IMG/VR virus record: IMGVR_UViG_3300042935_003511
Span: 1 to 31,319 of that record
Direction: 5' to 3' (one strand)
Origin: a virus
DNA length: 31,319 nucleotides
Below the pieces are notes generated by a model. The model searched no databases, was not told the DNA's origin, and saw nothing but the letters and a program-made list of their open reading frames with translations. Every line of letters starts with the position of its first letter. The stretch's first letter is position 1. Positions 28,740 to 31,319 of this stretch are shown here, in pieces. The position numbers and the translations under genes were made by a program.

Positions 28740-31319
28740 ATGAATATAGCAATTCAAGATTTAAGCTCACACACTCCCATGATGCAACAGTACTGGAAGC
28801 TGAAAAGTCAGCACCCTGAGTTGCTAATGTTTTATCGCATGGGCGACTTCTACGAGATCTTTTACGAAGACGCCAAGCGGGCCGCCAAGTTATTGGACAT
28901 AACCCTGACTTCACGCGGCCAGTCTGCCGGCCAGGCGATTCCGATGTGCGGCATTCCTTATCACGCCGCCGAAGGTTACCTGGCCAAGTTGGTTAAGCTC
29001 GGCGAGTCGGTGGTGATTTGCGAGCAAATCGGCGATCCGGCCACCAGCAAAGGCCCGGTTGAACGGCAAGTGGCGCGCATCGTCACTCCCGGCACCGTCA
29101 GCGATGAAGCGCTGCTCGATGAGCGTCGCGATAACCTGATCGCCGCCGTGCTCGGCGATGAACGTCTGTTTGGCTTAGCGGTGCTGGACATCACCAGCGG
29201 CAACTTCAGCGTGTTGGAAATTCCCGGCTGGGAGAATCTACTCGCCGAACTGGAACGCCTAAACCCGGTGGAACTGTTAATCCCCGATGACTGGCCGCAG
29301 GGTTTGCCGGCGGAAAAGCGTCGCGGTGTACGCCGCCGAGCACCTTGGGATTTTGAACGCGATTCGGCGCTGAAAAACCTCTGCCAACAGTTTGCTACCC
29401 AAGACCTGAAGGGCTTCGGCTGTGAGAACCTGACTTTGGCCATAGGTGCGGCCGGCTGTTTGCTCGGCTACGCCAAAGAAACCCAGCGTACCGCCCTGCC
29501 GCACCTGCGCAAACTGCACCATGAACGTCTCGACGATACGGTGATTCTGGATGGCGCCAGTCGGCGCAACTTGGAGCTCGATACCAACCTCGCGGGCGGG
29601 CGGGAGAACACCCTGCAATCGGTAGTTGATCGCTGCCAAACCAGCATGGGCAGTCGTATGCTGACCCGCTGGCTAAATCGACCGCTACGCGACTTGCAAA
29701 TATTGCAAGCGCGGCAAGAGTCGATCGCCTGCCTGCTCGAAGCCTATCGCTTTGAAACGCTGCAGCCACAGCTAAAAGAGATTGGCGATCTGGAGCGGAT
29801 TCTGGCCCGGATCGGTTTGCGCAATGCCCGCCCGCGCGACCTCGCCCGCCTGCGTGATGCGCTGGCAGCCTTGCCATTATTACAGCAAGCGCTGAGCAGC
29901 TTAGACACGCCGCATTTGCAGGCATTGGCACGCACCATCAGCACTTACCCGGAGCTGGCCTCACTCTTGGCCAGCGCCATCAATGACAATCCCCCGGCGA
30001 TTATTCGCGACGGTGGCGTGCTACGAACCGGCTACGACGCCGAACTCGACGAGTATCAAGCGCTGAGTGAAAACGCCGGGCAATTTTTGATCGACCTTGA
30101 GGCGCGCGAGAAAGCCCGTACCGGGCTCGCTAACTTAAAAGTCGGCTACAACCGGGTGCACGGCTATTTTATCGAGTTGCCCAGCAAACAGGCCGAGTCG
30201 GCACCGGCCGACTATATCCGCCGGCAAACCCTGAAAGGCGCCGAGCGCTTTATCACCCCCGAATTAAAAGCCTTTGAAGATAAAGCCCTGTCGGCCAAGA
30301 GCCGCGCATTAGCGCGGGAGAAACAACTGTATGACGAATTACTGGAATTACTGATTGGCCATCTCGGCAGCCTGCAAGACAGCGCCGCCGCCTTGGCTGA
30401 GTTGGATGTCCTGAGCAATTTGGCCGAGCGCGCCCTGACGCTGGACCTTAACCGCCCACGCTTTGTCGATGAACCCTGCATGCGCATTCAGCAAGGCCGC
30501 CATCCAGTGGTTGAGCAAGTGCTGAGCACACCCTTTGTGGCCAACGATTTGGCTCTCGATGACGCCACCCGCATGCTGATCATTACTGGGCCGAACATGG
30601 GCGGTAAATCCACCTATATGCGCCAAACCGCTTTGATCGTGTTGTTGGCACATATCGGCAGCTTCGTCCCGGCCGCCAGTTGCGAGCTGTCGCTGGTCGA
30701 CCGTATCTTCACCCGTATTGGCTCCAGCGATGACCTCGCCGGCGGGCGCTCGACCTTTATGGTCGAGATGAGCGAAACCGCCAACATTCTGCACAACGCC
30801 AGCGAGCGCAGCCTGGTGTTGATGGACGAAGTGGGGCGTGGCACGAGCACCTTCGACGGCCTGTCGCTGGCCTGGGCGGCCGCCGAGCAATTGGCTAAGT
30901 TGCGTGCCTACACGTTGTTCGCCACCCACTACTTCGAGCTGACGGTACTGCCGGAAAGCGAGCCGCTGGTGGCCAACGTGCACTTAAACGCCACCGAACA
31001 TAACGAGCGGATTATCTTCCTTCACCATGTGCTGCCCGGGCCTGCTAGCCAGAGCTACGGCTTAGCGGTGGCGCAGCTGGCAGGAGTGCCGGGGCCGGTG
31101 ATTCTGCGCGCCCGCGAGCATTTGGCACGCTTGGAAACCAGCAGCCTGCCCCATGAGATGGCGCAGCAGCACAAAGACACGCCGGCCAAGCCACAACAAA
31201 GTGATCTTTTTTCCAGCCTGCCGCATCCGATTCTGGAGGAGTTATCTAAGCTCAACCCGGATGATATGAGCCCACGCCGCGCGCTGGACTTGTTATACGC
31301 ATGGAAGACACGGATCTAA
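28740..31319 (+). CDS. mutS: DNA mismatch repair protein MutS (859 aa)
   Basis: Recognises mismatches and recruits MutL. Full length, ending in TAA at the last base. From ATG 28740: mismatch-contact Phe37-x-Glu39 in MGDFYEIF, ATPase Walker [11 protein letters not shown] with Lys623, Walker B-type [19 protein letters not shown], and FATHYFEL. Length is near that of P. aeruginosa MutS (855). The sequence is very close to Pseudomonas MutS throughout. An in-frame GTG at 28686 would add 18 residues (unrelated to other MutS) and overlaps the integrase stop as GTGA; the ATG is chosen by homology. The N-terminal [10 protein letters not shown] differs from most Pseudomonas but the HTPMMQQY follows normally. 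Confidence 0.97.
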   Translation: MNIAIQDLSSHTPMMQQYWKLKSQHPELLMFYRMGDFYEIFYEDAKRAAKLLDITLTSRGQSAGQAIPMCGIPYHAAEGYLAKLVKLGESVVICEQIGDPATSKGPVERQVARIVTPGTVSDEALLDERRDNLIAAVLGDERLFGLAVLDITSGNFSVLEIPGWENLLAELERLNPVELLIPDDWPQGLPAEKRRGVRRRAPWDFERDSALKNLCQQFATQDLKGFGCENLTLAIGAAGCLLGYAKETQRTALPHLRKLHHERLDDTVILDGASRRNLELDTNLAGGRENTLQSVVDRCQTSMGSRMLTRWLNRPLRDLQILQARQESIACLLEAYRFETLQPQLKEIGDLERILARIGLRNARPRDLARLRDALAALPLLQQALSSLDTPHLQALARTISTYPELASLLASAINDNPPAIIRDGGVLRTGYDAELDEYQALSENAGQFLIDLEAREKARTGLANLKVGYNRVHGYFIELPSKQAESAPADYIRRQTLKGAERFITPELKAFEDKALSAKSRALAREKQLYDELLELLIGHLGSLQDSAAALAELDVLSNLAERALTLDLNRPRFVDEPCMRIQQGRHPVVEQVLSTPFVANDLALDDATRMLIITGPNMGGKSTYMRQTALIVLLAHIGSFVPAASCELSLVDRIFTRIGSSDDLAGGRSTFMVEMSETANILHNASERSLVLMDEVGRGTSTFDGLSLAWAAAEQLAKLRAYTLFATHYFELTVLPESEPLVANVHLNATEHNERIIFLHHVLPGPASQSYGLAVAQLAGVPGPVILRAREHLARLETSSLPHEMAQQHKDTPAKPQQSDLFSSLPHPILEELSKLNPDDMSPRRALDLLYAWKTRI

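Noticed and set aside
29395-29931. Minus-strand frames within mutS
   Set aside because: MutS is unmistakable on the plus strand.

Overview
The window is most of an integrated temperate siphophage (prophage) followed by one complete host gene, mutS. The host is very probably a Pseudomonas: the MutS protein (28740-31319) reads almost residue for residue like Pseudomonas MutS. The phage genes (PrtN-like regulator, LydA-type holin, DUF2303 protein, YdaS/Cro-like protein, lambda-type head genes) are also typical of Pseudomonas prophages. Phage DNA runs from the left edge, where the tail module is cut, to about 28.7 kb. The far attachment site is not in the window. The locus next to mutS is a known prophage and tailocin insertion region in the P. 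fluorescens group (mutS-cinA).

Layout. (a) Left-reading late block, about 21.1 kb down to 1. It contains a Cro/YdaS-like regulator, a CII/CP76-like regulator, a DksA-like zinc finger, a primase, an SF3 helicase, an ORF carrying an iteron-like array, a Q-like antiterminator, a holin, an unassigned virion-type protein, and a candidate cos region. After these come TerS, TerL, gpW-like joiner, portal, ClpP-like protease, decoration protein, major capsid (lambda gpE family), two connector/terminator proteins, two tiny proteins, tail tube, tape measure and further tail genes. Many neighbours overlap by 4-5 bases, so much of it looks translationally coupled. (b) An immunity region at 21.09-22.58 kb: an S24 (CI-type) repressor read rightward, with two small genes behind it and a terminator. 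(c) A right-reading early/recombination block, 22.68-28.69 kb: small unknowns, dNMP kinase, KilAC-domain protein, PrtN-like protein, DUF2303, a membrane P-loop protein, an HD phosphohydrolase, excisionase and integrase. (d) mutS, starting 50 bases after the integrase stop.

Regulation. The same 18-bp palindrome (ATTTACC-N4-GGTAAAT) lies over both early promoter candidates, at 21121-21138 (leftward) and 22628-22645 (rightward). One repressor therefore probably shuts both arms in the lysogen. Late transcription should depend on the Q-like protein acting past hairpins just downstream of its gene.

Least explained parts. A divergent pair sits between tail tube and tape measure, where tail-assembly chaperones would be expected: a zinc-ribbon membrane protein and a right-reading WYL-like/TerB-like protein. 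A nine-copy CCCAACACA array lies inside an ORF coupled at both ends. Two small genes are cotranscribed with the repressor. A membrane-anchored P-loop protein lies in the early arm. An in-frame GTG joins the integrase stop to mutS.
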